Source: Clostridium estertheticum (GTDB lineage: Bacteria; Bacillota; Clostridia; Clostridiales; Clostridiaceae). From it: DNA of 64,000 nucleotides. The DNA lies in NCBI RefSeq assembly GCF_011065935.2, contig NZ_JAAMNH020000001.1:5353001-5417000 (forward strand), written 5' to 3'. The position numbers and the translations under genes were made by a program. This document shows positions 45,315 to 54,380 of this stretch, one piece after another. The notes below the pieces were generated by a model that worked only from the letters and a program-made list of their open reading frames with translations, was not told where the DNA came from and ran no database searches. Numbering within the stretch: the stretch's first letter is position 1; each line of letters begins with the position of its first letter.

Positions 45315-46022
45315 ATGGGGAAAGTTTTAATTACTGGTGGAAATAAAGGATTAGGACATGAATTAGTTAGAGTTTTTTATGAAAATAATTATGAGGTGTT
45401 CACAGTTGTAAGGACTGTCGAAGCAGCAGAAGAACTAAAGTATGAGTTTAAGCAAAAGTGCCATCCTATTGTTGTAGACTTACGATTTGATGATTCAATA
45501 GAAAAGATAAAATCTGTTTTAGCTAAGATTACAACTGAAATTGATATAGTTATTAATAATGCAGGGGTTCCTGGACGTGAATATGAAATAGAAAATGTAC
45601 TTGCAGAAGAAATAGAAGAATTATTGAATATACATTGTTTAGGGGTTGTCAGGACGGTTCAAGGAACTATAGACTTTTTAAGAAATTCAACTAATCCTAG
45701 AATAATAAATATTTCTTCAAGATTAGGCTCTTTGTCTAAAATGTCATTAGGAGAATTTGGTAGTAGAAATTTTTCATATTCATATCGCATTGCTAAGGCA
45801 GCTCAAAATATGCTTACTATATGTTTAAATAATGAGCTAAAATCTCAAGGAATTTGTGTTAACGCAATTCATCCTGGAAAATTAAAGACCACTTCTGGTT
45901 CTTCAGATGCTGACTTGAATCCAAATGAGGCAGCAGAAAGAATATTCAATTGGATAGAGACTTTAAAAATAAGTGACTCAGGATCTTTTACACAACCTTT
46001 TGTAGGAGATTGGCCATGGTAA
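45315..46022 (+). CDS. Short-chain dehydrogenase/reductase (cassette 12)
   Basis: 235 residues from the ATG at 45315 (GAGG upstream). VLITGGNKGLGHELVRVFY binds the cofactor, DIVINNAGVPG and NISSRLGSL supply Asn and Ser, and YSYRIAKAAQNML the Y-x3-K. All active residues are present. Substrate unknown. Cassette ends complement each other (TTAGCC start, GGCTAA end). Confidence 0.88.
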   Translation: MGKVLITGGNKGLGHELVRVFYENNYEVFTVVRTVEAAEELKYEFKQKCHPIVVDLRFDDSIEKIKSVLAKITTEIDIVINNAGVPGREYEIENVLAEEIEELLNIHCLGVVRTVQGTIDFLRNSTNPRIINISSRLGSLSKMSLGEFGSRNFSYSYRIAKAAQNMLTICLNNELKSQGICVNAIHPGKLKTTSGSSDADLNPNEAAERIFNWIETLKISDSGSFTQPFVGDWPW

Positions 46023-46034
46023 AATATAACTTAG

Positions 46035-46090
46035 GCTAACAAAAATCCCCATTCACCATGGCTTGAAAAAACAACCAAGCTACAACACCA
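46035..46090 (+). other. Partial attC-like site 12 (left half, end of array)
   Basis: R'' GGCTAAC (46035-46041) complements the start of cassette 12; then ATCCCCATTCACCATGGCTT resembles the left end of type A sites. No R' half follows. Confidence 0.68.
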
Positions 46091-46138
46091 TTGTAAAAAG
46101 ACCCAAACTTCTTTTAATAATACTGCTGGAGGTAATGT

Positions 46139-46687
46139 ATGATTATTGAAAACAAAAGAATAGAAGGTATAAGTCTAACATGGATACTTCGTTGTCCAAC
46201 AAAATATGATGCAATTGAATTATCTAAATTAAGAGTTAAAATTGATGGAGAGACAGAAAATCTTGATAGAGAATCTGGTGAAGGTCTATTAACGCCAGAA
46301 GATTTCGAAAAACTTATTTATGAAGATTCAATAGCGGAAAAAACTTTATTTTTAGTTGCAGAAGTAGCAGGTATGATTGTTGGATTTACTCGTTGCGAAG
46401 GCAGTAAACTAAGTAGATTCAGACATAAATCAGAGTTTGGAATATGTATATCAAAGGAATACTGGGGCCATGGAATTGGTAAAGTACTACTAGAAGAAGT
46501 TTTGATATGGGCAGATACTGTGGGAATTAAAAAAATTTCATTAACTGTGGTACAGACAAATACAAAAGCAATTCAATTATATAAAAGATATAGATTTGTA
46601 GAAGAAGGATTATTAATAAAGGACCGTATTCATAAAGATGGTGACTATTATAATACAGTTATAATGGGAAGATTATTAGATAAATAG
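46139..46687 (+). CDS. GNAT acetyltransferase
   Basis: 182 residues; GGAGGTAAT upstream. GICISKEYWGHGIGKVLLEE is the acetyl-CoA loop, LTVVQTNTKAIQLYKRYRF the C-terminal half, ending with HKDGDYYNTVIMGRLL. Similar to RimI/phosphinothricin-type N-acetyltransferases. First gene to the right of the array; no attC follows. Confidence 0.88.
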   Translation: MIIENKRIEGISLTWILRCPTKYDAIELSKLRVKIDGETENLDRESGEGLLTPEDFEKLIYEDSIAEKTLFLVAEVAGMIVGFTRCEGSKLSRFRHKSEFGICISKEYWGHGIGKVLLEEVLIWADTVGIKKISLTVVQTNTKAIQLYKRYRFVEEGLLIKDRIHKDGDYYNTVIMGRLLDK

Positions 46688-46706
46688 ATTCCTAAGGAGT
46701 TTTGTT

Positions 46707-47504
46707 ATGAATAAAATAGGAATTACAACCATAAACGGATATCCGCTTACAATGGATGAAAGAATGGAAGCTTTTCGTAATGCAGGGTTTCACTCTATAC
46801 TCTTGTGGTGGGGAGATGATGAAATCGAAAGCAAGGCATATCGTGTCGCTCTTGCGGATAAATATAATCTCATGATAGAAAATGTCCATGCATCTACTGA
46901 CGGTCTGAATAGCCTTTGGATAGACTCTATAGATGGTGAATCTATTGTGGAACGAAGCAAAAATTGTATTCTGGAATGCAATCAATTTAATATAAGGACG
47001 ATGGTCATGCATTTGACTAATGGCAGTAATCCACCACCAGTCAGTAGAACTGGAATATACCGTATGGAAAAAATTATTGAATGTGCCGAAAACAATCATA
47101 TAGTTCTAGCTATAGAAAATATGAGAGTTCCTGAACATGTTAAATTTGTTTTGGATACATACCCTACTCCCTGTATTAAATTTTGCTATGACAGTGGGCA
47201 TGAGCACTATTGGTCTCCCAATATTAACTGGCTTTCCTTATATGGTGACAGGGTTGGAGCAATCCATTTGAGTGACAATGTGGGTAATATGGATTCTCAT
47301 CTTATCCCTTTTGACGGCAATGTAAAGTGGCAAAGAATTATTGAGAACCTATCTAAATCCAGCTATACGGGCACAATAACAATTGAAGCAGAAAAAGGTT
47401 CAAGCAACTTATATGATGACATAGAGTTAGATGAATTCTTAGTTCACGCCTACAAAAGCGGTTTGAGTTTGTATGAAATGATAAATAACTTTCGAATAAA
47501 ATGA
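46707..47504 (+). CDS. Sugar phosphate isomerase/epimerase (xylose isomerase-like TIM barrel)
   Basis: 265 residues. AFRNAGFHSILLWWGDDE, NLMIENVHA, RTMVMHLTNGSNPPP, VLAIENMRVPEH, KFCYDSGHEHYW and AIHLSDNVGNMDSHLIPFDG give the Glu, Asp and His metal ligands of this barrel. TITIEAEKG carries the last Glu. Substrate unknown. AAGGAG before the ATG, 19 bases after the GNAT gene. Confidence 0.88.
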   Translation: MNKIGITTINGYPLTMDERMEAFRNAGFHSILLWWGDDEIESKAYRVALADKYNLMIENVHASTDGLNSLWIDSIDGESIVERSKNCILECNQFNIRTMVMHLTNGSNPPPVSRTGIYRMEKIIECAENNHIVLAIENMRVPEHVKFVLDTYPTPCIKFCYDSGHEHYWSPNINWLSLYGDRVGAIHLSDNVGNMDSHLIPFDGNVKWQRIIENLSKSSYTGTITIEAEKGSSNLYDDIELDEFLVHAYKSGLSLYEMINNFRIK

Positions 47505-47792
47505 GAATAATCTACATTTGTAGTTGCGCCATAATTTTCATTAACTACGTCGAGATGGTAATTCTATGCGTGGTAAAGATTATTTATATACCCTGTATCA
47601 GTATGTATTTTATGTTACTTCAGTACAAAATGTGAATTAGGAATGTACTGGTTTAAATGGTTACAGTTAGTTGACGCAGATACAGTTAAACTCAAACATT
47701 ACATTAAATTAAAACCAATATAATATCTTTAAGAACATATTCGTGTAAAGGCGCGAAGCATTTTATTTGTGCGAATTGGAGGTAAAATTGAA
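47505..47792. other. Intergenic region, no feature seen
   Basis: 288 bases with no attC-like pair, no hairpin with T-run and no recognisable gene remnant. Confidence 0.4.
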
Positions 47793-48068
47793 ATGAAAAT
47801 ACCCTATCTTTTGATCTTAGTCTTAGTCATTACTGCAGTGTTCTTTATAGTGCCATATTATTTAACTGATAGATTCAGAAAAAACAAGGTAAGTAAGTAC
47901 ATCCCACCTATGTTATCATTAATATCTATACTTATTTTATATATAAAATCAACATTTTTTAAAATCGGCTATAGTGTCATTGTTGATATAGTATTTATGA
48001 CATCATTCGCAATTTCATTGGTTATTCTTCTCTTAATTGCTTTATCATTTAAGTTTAAAAAATATTAA
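47793..48068 (+). CDS. Small three-helix membrane protein
   Basis: 91 residues from the ATG at 47793 (GGAGGT upstream). Three hydrophobic segments: PYLLILVLVITAVFFIVPYY, MLSLISILILYI and IVFMTSFAISLVILLLIALS. This pattern resembles YesK-like small membrane proteins. No function can be read. Confidence 0.72.
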   Translation: MKIPYLLILVLVITAVFFIVPYYLTDRFRKNKVSKYIPPMLSLISILILYIKSTFFKIGYSVIVDIVFMTSFAISLVILLLIALSFKFKKY

Positions 48069-48156
48069 TTGATGTTTCTACTATTCATATCTTACCGTGC
48101 AACAATAGAAAAGTGTGACAATAAGAAGAATTAAATAAATATTAGGGGGTACATCC

Positions 48157-48738
48157 ATGGATTACATAAAACAAATTATTGATTTTATTCCTGTAAGCGA
48201 CCAAGAAAGCCAAGATAAAAAGATAATTCTCGATTACATTAAAAAATTTCCACATAACATTTTATTAAGAGAAAATGATTTTGCACATATTACAAGTTCA
48301 GGATTTATTATGAACAAATCACTGGATAAAGTGCTAATGGTTCACCACAATATACGAAATACTTGGGCTTGGACTGGTGGGCATGCTGATGGAGATACAG
48401 ACTTTTTACATGTTGCAATTAAAGAGGCAAAAGAAGAAACAGGCATAAACACTGTGACAGCTCTTACAAAAAATATTGTGTCTATTGATATTCTACCTGT
48501 ATATGGTCATGTGAGAAGAGATAAGTATGTTAGTGCGCACCTCCACCTTTCGGTAGCATATGTTCTTATCGCTAGTGAAAACGAAACACTCATAGTAAAG
48601 GAAGATGAAAATAGCGATGTGGATTGGTTTCCCTTGGATAAATTTACTGAAGATTATTTTGATGTTAGGGATGTTTATTTATATAACAAGCTAATTGATA
48701 GAGCCAAACAAATTAACAACGATATAGAGTTCTATTAA
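48157..48738 (+). CDS. Nudix hydrolase
   Basis: 193 residues. The Nudix box GGHADGDTDFLHVAIKEAKE plus ETGI follows G-x5-E-x7-REU-x-EE-x-GU, with Lys for Arg and Asp for the first Glu. N-terminal helices before the domain are typical of a clostridial group. It hydrolyses a nucleoside-diphosphate-linked compound. GGGGGT upstream. Confidence 0.9.
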   Translation: MDYIKQIIDFIPVSDQESQDKKIILDYIKKFPHNILLRENDFAHITSSGFIMNKSLDKVLMVHHNIRNTWAWTGGHADGDTDFLHVAIKEAKEETGINTVTALTKNIVSIDILPVYGHVRRDKYVSAHLHLSVAYVLIASENETLIVKEDENSDVDWFPLDKFTEDYFDVRDVYLYNKLIDRAKQINNDIEFY

Positions 48739-49257
48739 TTCATATATTTCATATTTTACATATCTACAAGTTATATTGATAAATTATTATTTCGTAGACT
48801 TATAGAATTATTATTGGAATATTGATTAGTACCGATGACTTTAATGTAAAAGTATTTGAATAACACTGGATTTATGATGGTGTTATTTTTTTTAGACTTT
48901 TATAAGGTCAAAAAATAGTTATGGTAACTTTTTAGTGAAAATTCGGTTTTTTTTACTTTATTATGTAAATTTAGAAGGAAACTGTTGCGGAATGTAGAAT
49001 GATGTTTTATAAGATCTTTGTCTGTTATAAGAATAACTGAGAGTACATTAAAAGTTTTCTTTTTTACCTTTTGGGGCGTCTTGGACAATTTCTCTGGCCT
49101 TGCTTATATATCGGATGATACAGAGCTTTATAAGGTTGACTTCAGCGGGAATTTTCACCAAATTGATAAAAAAACATAAATCACTAATGCTAAATGTAAT
49201 AAACCAGAAAGCATCGAAGTAGATATACAAAGTTTTGATACTAAGGAGAGTGGTGTA
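48739..49257. other. Intergenic region with terminator and a possible gene remnant
   Basis: 519 bases. AATAACAC and GTGTTATT (48859-48887) plus eight T form a terminator. At about 49080-49180 a short open stretch reads LDNFSGLAYISDDTELYKVD then FSGNFHQIDKKT and stops; it looks like protein-coding debris, but no start or family is identified. Confidence 0.45.
48859..48895 (+). terminator. Terminator after the Nudix gene
   Basis: AATAACAC, loop, GTGTTATT and a run of T; about 120 bases beyond the stop. Confidence 0.8.
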
Positions 49258-49800
49258 ATGAAGCGAACTTTTGCAGACCGGCCAAACTGGACAAGAATTA
49301 TTGAAAAGAGATTCAAATTAACCTACTTAGAAGAAAAAGAATTTAAAGGCCACGTATCAATTATTTATATAGACAAAGTAAGAGAACCATTAGTTTTAGA
49401 AGCAGCAGGTAAAAATGTATTCTTAGCAAACAATGGATTCATATGGATGCAACATTTTCCGAAAGATTGTAATTATGCTTTAACTACTATGTTTAATGAA
49501 AAACACGAGGTTATACAGTGGTATTTTGATATTTGCAACGGAAATAAAATTAATTCTTTAGGAATTCCATATTATGATGACTTATATCTGGATGTCGTTC
49601 TACTGCCAACTGGTGAAATATTATTATTGGATGAAGATGAGCTTGAACAAGCATTAAAGGATGATAGTATTGATAAAGCACTATATGATCTAGCTTACTT
49701 TGAAGCGAAAACGCTTATATATAACATACAAGAAAACAAGGACCTATTACCCCTTAATAGCAAATGGTATTTACAACACATGGTATCTTTAGGTTATTAA
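49258..49800 (+). CDS. DUF402 domain protein
   Basis: 180 residues; AAGGAGAGTGG upstream. The core FLANNGFIWMQHFPKDCNYA, then VIQWYFDICNG, YYDDLYLDVVLLPTGEILLL and LDEDELEQAL is the DUF402 fold. Characterised relatives include nucleoside diphosphate/triphosphate phosphatases. The Asp-rich metal site (DICNG, DDLYLD, DEDEL) is intact. Confidence 0.87.
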   Translation: MKRTFADRPNWTRIIEKRFKLTYLEEKEFKGHVSIIYIDKVREPLVLEAAGKNVFLANNGFIWMQHFPKDCNYALTTMFNEKHEVIQWYFDICNGNKINSLGIPYYDDLYLDVVLLPTGEILLLDEDELEQALKDDSIDKALYDLAYFEAKTLIYNIQENKDLLPLNSKWYLQHMVSLGY

Positions 49801-49830
49801 AAAATTGAATTAAGGAGAAAGGGAATTTAA

Positions 49831-50079
49831 ATGGAATTTAAAATTATTGAAGAACACAAAAGCAATAACCCAACACCCCTTATAATTAGAAAAGGAACAA
49901 GAGTAGAGGTAGGTAAAAGGTCTGATAGTGCTGACATTTGGCCTAATTGGGTATATTGTTACGATTTAGATGGAAATAGTGAAGGATGGACTCCTGAGCA
50001 GATTATTCAAATTGAAAGTGACTATGAAATTTTATTAGAAGATTATTTATTTAGGGGGGATTTTCTTGGTAAAAAATAA
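49831..50079 (+). CDS. Small SH3-like domain protein
   Basis: 82 residues with GGAGAAAGGG upstream. RKGTRVEVGKRSDSADIWPN, then WVYCYDLDGNSEGWTPEQII resembles a bacterial SH3-like barrel used for protein binding. The end overlaps the next gene by 14 bases, so they form a pair. Confidence 0.72.
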   Translation: MEFKIIEEHKSNNPTPLIIRKGTRVEVGKRSDSADIWPNWVYCYDLDGNSEGWTPEQIIQIESDYEILLEDYLFRGDFLGKK

Positions 50080-50544
50080 TCTAAAATCATTATTAATACA
50101 TATAACAATAAGTATTTTTTCTATGATCGTATATTTTTTATTTAATATGAGACAAGCGAAGTGGGCAACTGAAGAAGCGGCAAGAAACCATCACTATAAT
50201 ATGATGTTTGTAGCAATTGCTATAATTGCTGTGGCAGTTATTTTATACTATTTATTAGGATCAGTACGCTTAATTGATCAAGGAAACATATACAAAAATT
50301 TATTTTCTGTTAGTTCAGTAGCCATACTTGGAGTATTGCTTTGGGCAAATGCATTTAATATCGATAGGATAGGTCCAAGCAATCGTTTGTTAAATTCTCA
50401 ATTATGGCAGTATTATACTATGTATAATGGATATTCGTTTTTTTAATTAATGAATCTGAAATTAATAATTCCTATGTGTCTTTATTGTTTTCTTTTATTC
50501 CTACAATAGCTATGTGGATAGGAATAAATAGAAAAAGAATTTAG
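50066..50544 (+). pseudogene. Membrane protein with a frameshift in a T tract
   Basis: From a TTG at 50066 (AGGGGGG upstream) the frame encodes 126 residues with helices LLIHITISIFSMIVYFLF, MMFVAIAIIAVAVILYYLL and VSSVAILGVLLWANAF, stopping at 50446. Adding one T to the seven-T tract (50438-50444) restores a frame to 50544 with LLFSFIPTIAMWIGINRKRI as a further helix. A one-base loss or sequencing error is the simplest reading. DUF4199-like or DUF4181-like membrane proteins are possible matches; not recognised. Confidence 0.6.
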
Positions 50545-50665
50545 GCTGCATTGAATAAGTCTACATTTTTTATGAATAAGCGCTGGGGTAAAAAGATGAA
50601 AATATTAATTGCAATTTAATAAAAGTATTTAAATATCATTTATGTTTTATGGAGGGATATCTACT

Positions 50666-51226
50666 ATGAAAAATAATATTTATAAAGAATGTCCAATTTA
50701 CACAACAGAGATTCTTACATTAAGATTAACATCATTAGAAGATGTATCAGAACTATTAAGATGTTATTCCGATAAAAAAGCAGTACCATTATTTAATTCA
50801 GATAATTGCCATGGCGATGACTTTCACTATACTAATATTGAAAGAATGAAAGAGGCTGTTGATTTTTGGCAATATTCTTATGAACATAGATATTTTGTAA
50901 GATTAACGGTTATTTTAAATACAACAGGGGAGAAAATTGGAACTATAGAAATGTTTAAGCGTGAGACAGAAGATGAATTCAACCATTTCGGTGTGTTGAG
51001 AATAGATTTACAAAGCAAATATGAAAAGCAACAATATATTAATGAAATATTACAAATTGCGAATCAAGATTTTTACAAGGCTTTTAAAGTTGATTCAATT
51101 CTTACAAAAGCTATTCCAAATTCAACTGAACGTATTTCATCATTAGAAAGTAAAGGATATGTTCCTATAAATAAAAAATTTGTGATATACGATGATTATT
51201 TTGTAAGAATGAATGCAACAAATTAA
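50666..51226 (+). CDS. GNAT-like acetyltransferase (RimL type)
   Basis: 186 residues from the ATG at 50666 (GGAGGG upstream). TTEILTLRLTSLEDVSELLR and TGEKIGTIEMFKRETED are RimL-like; the C-terminal half (YINEILQIANQDFYKAFKVD, AIPNSTERISSLESKGYVP) matches the fold, but the acetyl-CoA loop (LQSKYEKQQYI) lacks its Gly-x-Gly. It may be catalytically impaired. Confidence 0.78.
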   Translation: MKNNIYKECPIYTTEILTLRLTSLEDVSELLRCYSDKKAVPLFNSDNCHGDDFHYTNIERMKEAVDFWQYSYEHRYFVRLTVILNTTGEKIGTIEMFKRETEDEFNHFGVLRIDLQSKYEKQQYINEILQIANQDFYKAFKVDSILTKAIPNSTERISSLESKGYVPINKKFVIYDDYFVRMNATN

Positions 51227-51285
51227 TTGAAAATAAACATGAAATGCCCCCTTAATATTATTGTATAAAAAAAGGAGAACTTATT

Positions 51286-51846
51286 ATGTTAATGATTAAA
51301 GGTACCCAAATAATAAATACAGACAGACTTTTACTTCGAAAATATGAAGCTTGTGATGCACCTGATATGTTTAAAAATTGGGCAAATGATAGTGAGGTTA
51401 CAAAGTTTTTAAGTTGGAAACCCCATAATAATGTAGAAGATACTAAAGAAATTATAGAGCAGTGGGTCAACAAGTATGAGAATAATATATATAATTGGGC
51501 TATTGAATTAAAAGAAATTTCTGAAGTTATTGGTGATATTTCTATAGTTAAGCTAGACGAAACCTCCTATTCTTGCGAAATAGGGTATTGTATGTCAAGA
51601 AAATATTGGAGCATGGGAATAATGAGTGAATCTTTAACCGCAGTAATTGATTATTTATTTTCTGAGGTTGGATTTAATCGAATAGCCGCAATGCATGACA
51701 CAAATAATATTGCTTCCGGAAAGGTAATGCTTAAAAGTGGAATGAGGTACGAAGGAACCTTAAGGCAAGCTAAAGTTCACGATAAGAAAGATTTTTACGA
51801 CTTGGCTTTATATTCAATATTAAAAGATGATTGGATAAAGGAATAA
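51286..51846 (+). CDS. GNAT acetyltransferase, RimJ/RimL type
   Basis: 186 residues. INTDRLLLRKYEACDAPDMF start, EIGYCMSRKYWSMGIMSESL loop (G-x-x replaced by S-M-G-I), AAMHDTNNIASGKVMLKSGM and YEGTLRQAKVHDKKDFYDLA end are typical of the ribosomal-protein acetyltransferase group. AGGAG upstream. Confidence 0.89.
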   Translation: MLMIKGTQIINTDRLLLRKYEACDAPDMFKNWANDSEVTKFLSWKPHNNVEDTKEIIEQWVNKYENNIYNWAIELKEISEVIGDISIVKLDETSYSCEIGYCMSRKYWSMGIMSESLTAVIDYLFSEVGFNRIAAMHDTNNIASGKVMLKSGMRYEGTLRQAKVHDKKDFYDLALYSILKDDWIKE

Positions 51847-51909
51847 ACTAGGTTTATGGGATTTAACTAATTAAAATGCATACAGGCTAGCTTATAGGAG
51901 GATCATACT

Positions 51910-52803
51910 ATGAAACGTTTTATGATTGGACAATTCGATAGATTCGATATCAATAGGCAGAATAGAGACTTTAGAGATTACTTTTTTGGAATTGAAGTTA
52001 ATCAAATGGAGTCACTTGGTGAATTGCAAATATTAAAAGATAACCTTATGGATAGAAATTTAAAGATAGGCATTCATTTTCCTCTATTAAAGAATCAATG
52101 GAGAGCAAGAGACCCCCAATATCTTTCTAAAGATAATAGGACTTACAAAGAATCAATAAACTATATGGAGAGCGAATTTGCCAGATCAGAGGAGTTGAAT
52201 CCAGATTATATTTTGCTTCATTATCCAAAGCCAGTTATTTTAGATGGTAATGTTGATTGGTCATCATGGAGATTTTGTGATGATACTGAATATTATTATG
52301 AATCAGAAATATCTTACAATTACTTCGAAGAGAGAAGTAGAAATTTTTTTAAGCTATTATCTGATCAAGGTAAAAAATATAATTTCACCCCAGTATTAGA
52401 ATTGGATGGATTAAATAAATATGTATATGAAACAAATTTACTTGAAAACTTATTAGATGAATATCCAAATATCAAATTATGTCTTGATTTTGGTAGAATA
52501 CACTTGCAAGATTGTATGGATGATAATTTTATAGGTCAAGAGATAATCAGAAAATTTGGAAGCTATACTCATTTAGTACATTTATGGAATGTAAAAGTTG
52601 ATATGAATGTAACAAATGCTCATTACCCAGCACTTAAATCACTAAAAGTAGAGGACGGATGGGGAGATATGGAATCATACTTTAAAATCTTGAATGAAGT
52701 TAATAATAACTATAAGGTTTTATTTGAGCATAAGTCTCATTTAATAAGCGATGATGAGCTTGAAGAATGTTATCAGTGGATTGACGAGCTTGTGAATAGG
52801 TAG
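51910..52803 (+). CDS. Sugar phosphate isomerase/epimerase-like TIM barrel
   Basis: 297 residues, GGAGG upstream. LKIGIHFPLL, PDYILLHYPKP, TPVLELDGLNKY, IKLCLDFGRIHL, THLVHLWNVKVD and VLFEHKSH place His, Glu and Asp metal ligands along the barrel as in xylose isomerase-like/endonuclease IV-like proteins. Substrate unknown. Confidence 0.82.
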   Translation: MKRFMIGQFDRFDINRQNRDFRDYFFGIEVNQMESLGELQILKDNLMDRNLKIGIHFPLLKNQWRARDPQYLSKDNRTYKESINYMESEFARSEELNPDYILLHYPKPVILDGNVDWSSWRFCDDTEYYYESEISYNYFEERSRNFFKLLSDQGKKYNFTPVLELDGLNKYVYETNLLENLLDEYPNIKLCLDFGRIHLQDCMDDNFIGQEIIRKFGSYTHLVHLWNVKVDMNVTNAHYPALKSLKVEDGWGDMESYFKILNEVNNNYKVLFEHKSHLISDDELEECYQWIDELVNR

Positions 52804-52910
52804 CCCGTATGTCTTACAACAAAAATTTTCACGCCGCAGTGAAGGGTCAAGCCTTTGAAGTACTCGCAGCACATGCGTTAACTATAGCGAACTATTCTAC
52901 TTATAGGAGG

Positions 52911-54308
52911 ATGACTATTAAAATGTCTAAAGAGCTAAAAATAAAACAATTCGAAGAAAACTTGCTTTATAAAACACAATTTGTAAACGAAGAGTACGTA
53001 AAAGGTAACCTTTTAGATAGAATGAATCATTATAAAACCCCCGCAGTAAGTATAGCCCTTATTAATAACTACGAAATTGATTGGGTAAAAGCCTATGGAA
53101 CTACTGAAAAGAATACAGATAATAAAGTGGATGAAAACACAATTTTTCAAGCAGCCTCACTAAGTAAACCAGTATTTGCACTTGCTATTATGAGATTGGT
53201 TGAACAAGGTATTATTGATTTGGATGAAGATGTAAATAAATATCTTACTTCTTGGAAGGTACCTATGAATGGACAATGGCAACCTAGAATAACCTTAAGA
53301 CAAATTTTAAGTCATACAGCAGGTTTAACGGTACATGGATTTGGTGGATATAACCTAAAAGATGAAATTCCAAATACAATTCAAATACTAAATGGACAGT
53401 ACCCTGCAAACTCGGAACCAGTTAGAGTGGACGTTATTCCCGGGCTTCAATTTAGCTATTCAGGAGGAGGGCTCACTATTGCACAGCAATTAGTAGTAGA
53501 TATTCTAAAAAAACCTTTCCCGCAAATTATGAAAGAGTTGATACTTGAACCATTTGGAATGAAATATAGTACTTATGAGCAACCACTTCTAGGTACTCAT
53601 CTAACTAACGCGGCCTGTGCTTATAACGATGATGGTGATATGGTAGTTGGAGGTTATCATGTGTACCCTGAAATGGCAGCAGCTGGATTATGGACAACAC
53701 CTTCTGATTTAGCAAGACTTGGCGCGTCATTACAGCTTATTCTTAAAGGAGAACCAAATAAAATACTGACCCAGAAATCTTTAGAAGAAATGTTGATACC
53801 TCAGGCAGATGGCCCAGTAGGGATAGGTTTTTTTGTAGATGGAGAAGAAAAGGATATAAAATTTTCACATAATGGCGGTAACGCAGGCTTTGTATGTAGA
53901 ATGAAATTTCATAAAGAAAATGGTAAAGGCATTGTTATTATGATTAATTCTCAAGAGTTTGATTTAATAGAAGAAATCGAAAGAGCTGTTGATTATACTT
54001 ATGATTGGTCCAAGCCTCTTTTAAAACAAAAAAATAACATTATGATAGATAAGTTCAGTTCAGAGATTTTTACAGGAAAATATATGTCTGATTCCAAAAA
54101 AATTATGACCATAGAAAATGAAAATGACTTGCTGTTCATTATCCCAGAAGGACAAATGCCAATACAGCTCCTTAAAGAATCAGATAGTAAATTTTTTTCA
54201 ACACAATTAAATATGTTGGTAGAATTTATTTTTGATACCACTGGAAGTACTGGTACACTAAATCTTCATCAAAATGGGCAAGTATTGTCTTTTAAAAAGG
54301 AAGAATAG
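52911..54308 (+). CDS. Serine beta-lactamase-like family hydrolase (class C/PBP fold)
   Basis: 465 or 461 residues: ATGs at 52911 and 52923 follow AGGAGG, the second at better spacing. The upstream in-frame stretch from 52809 looks unlike the family. S-x-x-K motif is FQAASLSKPVFALAI, Y-x-N-like motif FSYSGGGLTIA, and the third motif HNGGNAGFV. This is the esterase/D-aminopeptidase-like branch (EstB type), with a C-terminal beta domain. Cytoplasmic, since no signal is present; hydrolysis of antibiotics is not implied. Confidence 0.87.
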   Translation: MTIKMSKELKIKQFEENLLYKTQFVNEEYVKGNLLDRMNHYKTPAVSIALINNYEIDWVKAYGTTEKNTDNKVDENTIFQAASLSKPVFALAIMRLVEQGIIDLDEDVNKYLTSWKVPMNGQWQPRITLRQILSHTAGLTVHGFGGYNLKDEIPNTIQILNGQYPANSEPVRVDVIPGLQFSYSGGGLTIAQQLVVDILKKPFPQIMKELILEPFGMKYSTYEQPLLGTHLTNAACAYNDDGDMVVGGYHVYPEMAAAGLWTTPSDLARLGASLQLILKGEPNKILTQKSLEEMLIPQADGPVGIGFFVDGEEKDIKFSHNGGNAGFVCRMKFHKENGKGIVIMINSQEFDLIEEIERAVDYTYDWSKPLLKQKNNIMIDKFSSEIFTGKYMSDSKKIMTIENENDLLFIIPEGQMPIQLLKESDSKFFSTQLNMLVEFIFDTTGSTGTLNLHQNGQVLSFKKEE

Positions 54309-54334
54309 AAGAGTGAAACAAATCACTGCCGACG

Positions 54335-54341
54335 TTAAATT
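54335..54341 (+). other. Isolated R'-like box
   Basis: GTTAAAT preceded by CACTGCCGAC resembles the right end of an attC site, between the hydrolase and a truncated gene. No left half was found. May be chance. Confidence 0.3.
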
Positions 54342-54380
54342 TCATATTTGCTTTGTAGCATAATTGAAAAGAGGGATAAA

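Larger units (their letters stand above)
31994..46090 (+). mobile_element. Integron-type gene-cassette array (attC cluster, no integrase in view)
   Basis: About a dozen attC-like sites alternate with mostly single + strand genes. Each full site runs from an RYYYAAC-like box to a GTTRRRY-like box and is an imperfect palindrome of 41 to 171 bases. In cassettes 1, 2, 3, 5, 6 and 12 the first nine bases are complementary (at least 8 of 9) to those at the R'' box of the same cassette's end. That is the footprint of circular cassette insertion by an integron integrase. No intI gene is present, so this window alone shows a CALIN-type cluster. Confidence 0.88.

Noticed and set aside
32000..46100. Repeated 110-170 base palindromes as ordinary MITEs or REP elements
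   Set aside because: They share one orientation, alternate with genes, show GTTRRRY/RYYYAAC boxes and end-complementarity to their own cassettes; no target duplications were seen.
52803..52905. GC-richer stretch with CTTACAAC at one end and GTTAACT at the other, resembling a cassette site
   Set aside because: The end boxes do not complement each other and no L arms were found. It also reads in frame into the beta-lactamase-like gene. Kept only as a possible unrelated repeat.
52809..52910. N-terminal extension of the beta-lactamase-like protein from an ATG at 52809
   Set aside because: No ribosome site, residues unlike the family, and a strong AGGAGG directly before the internal starts.
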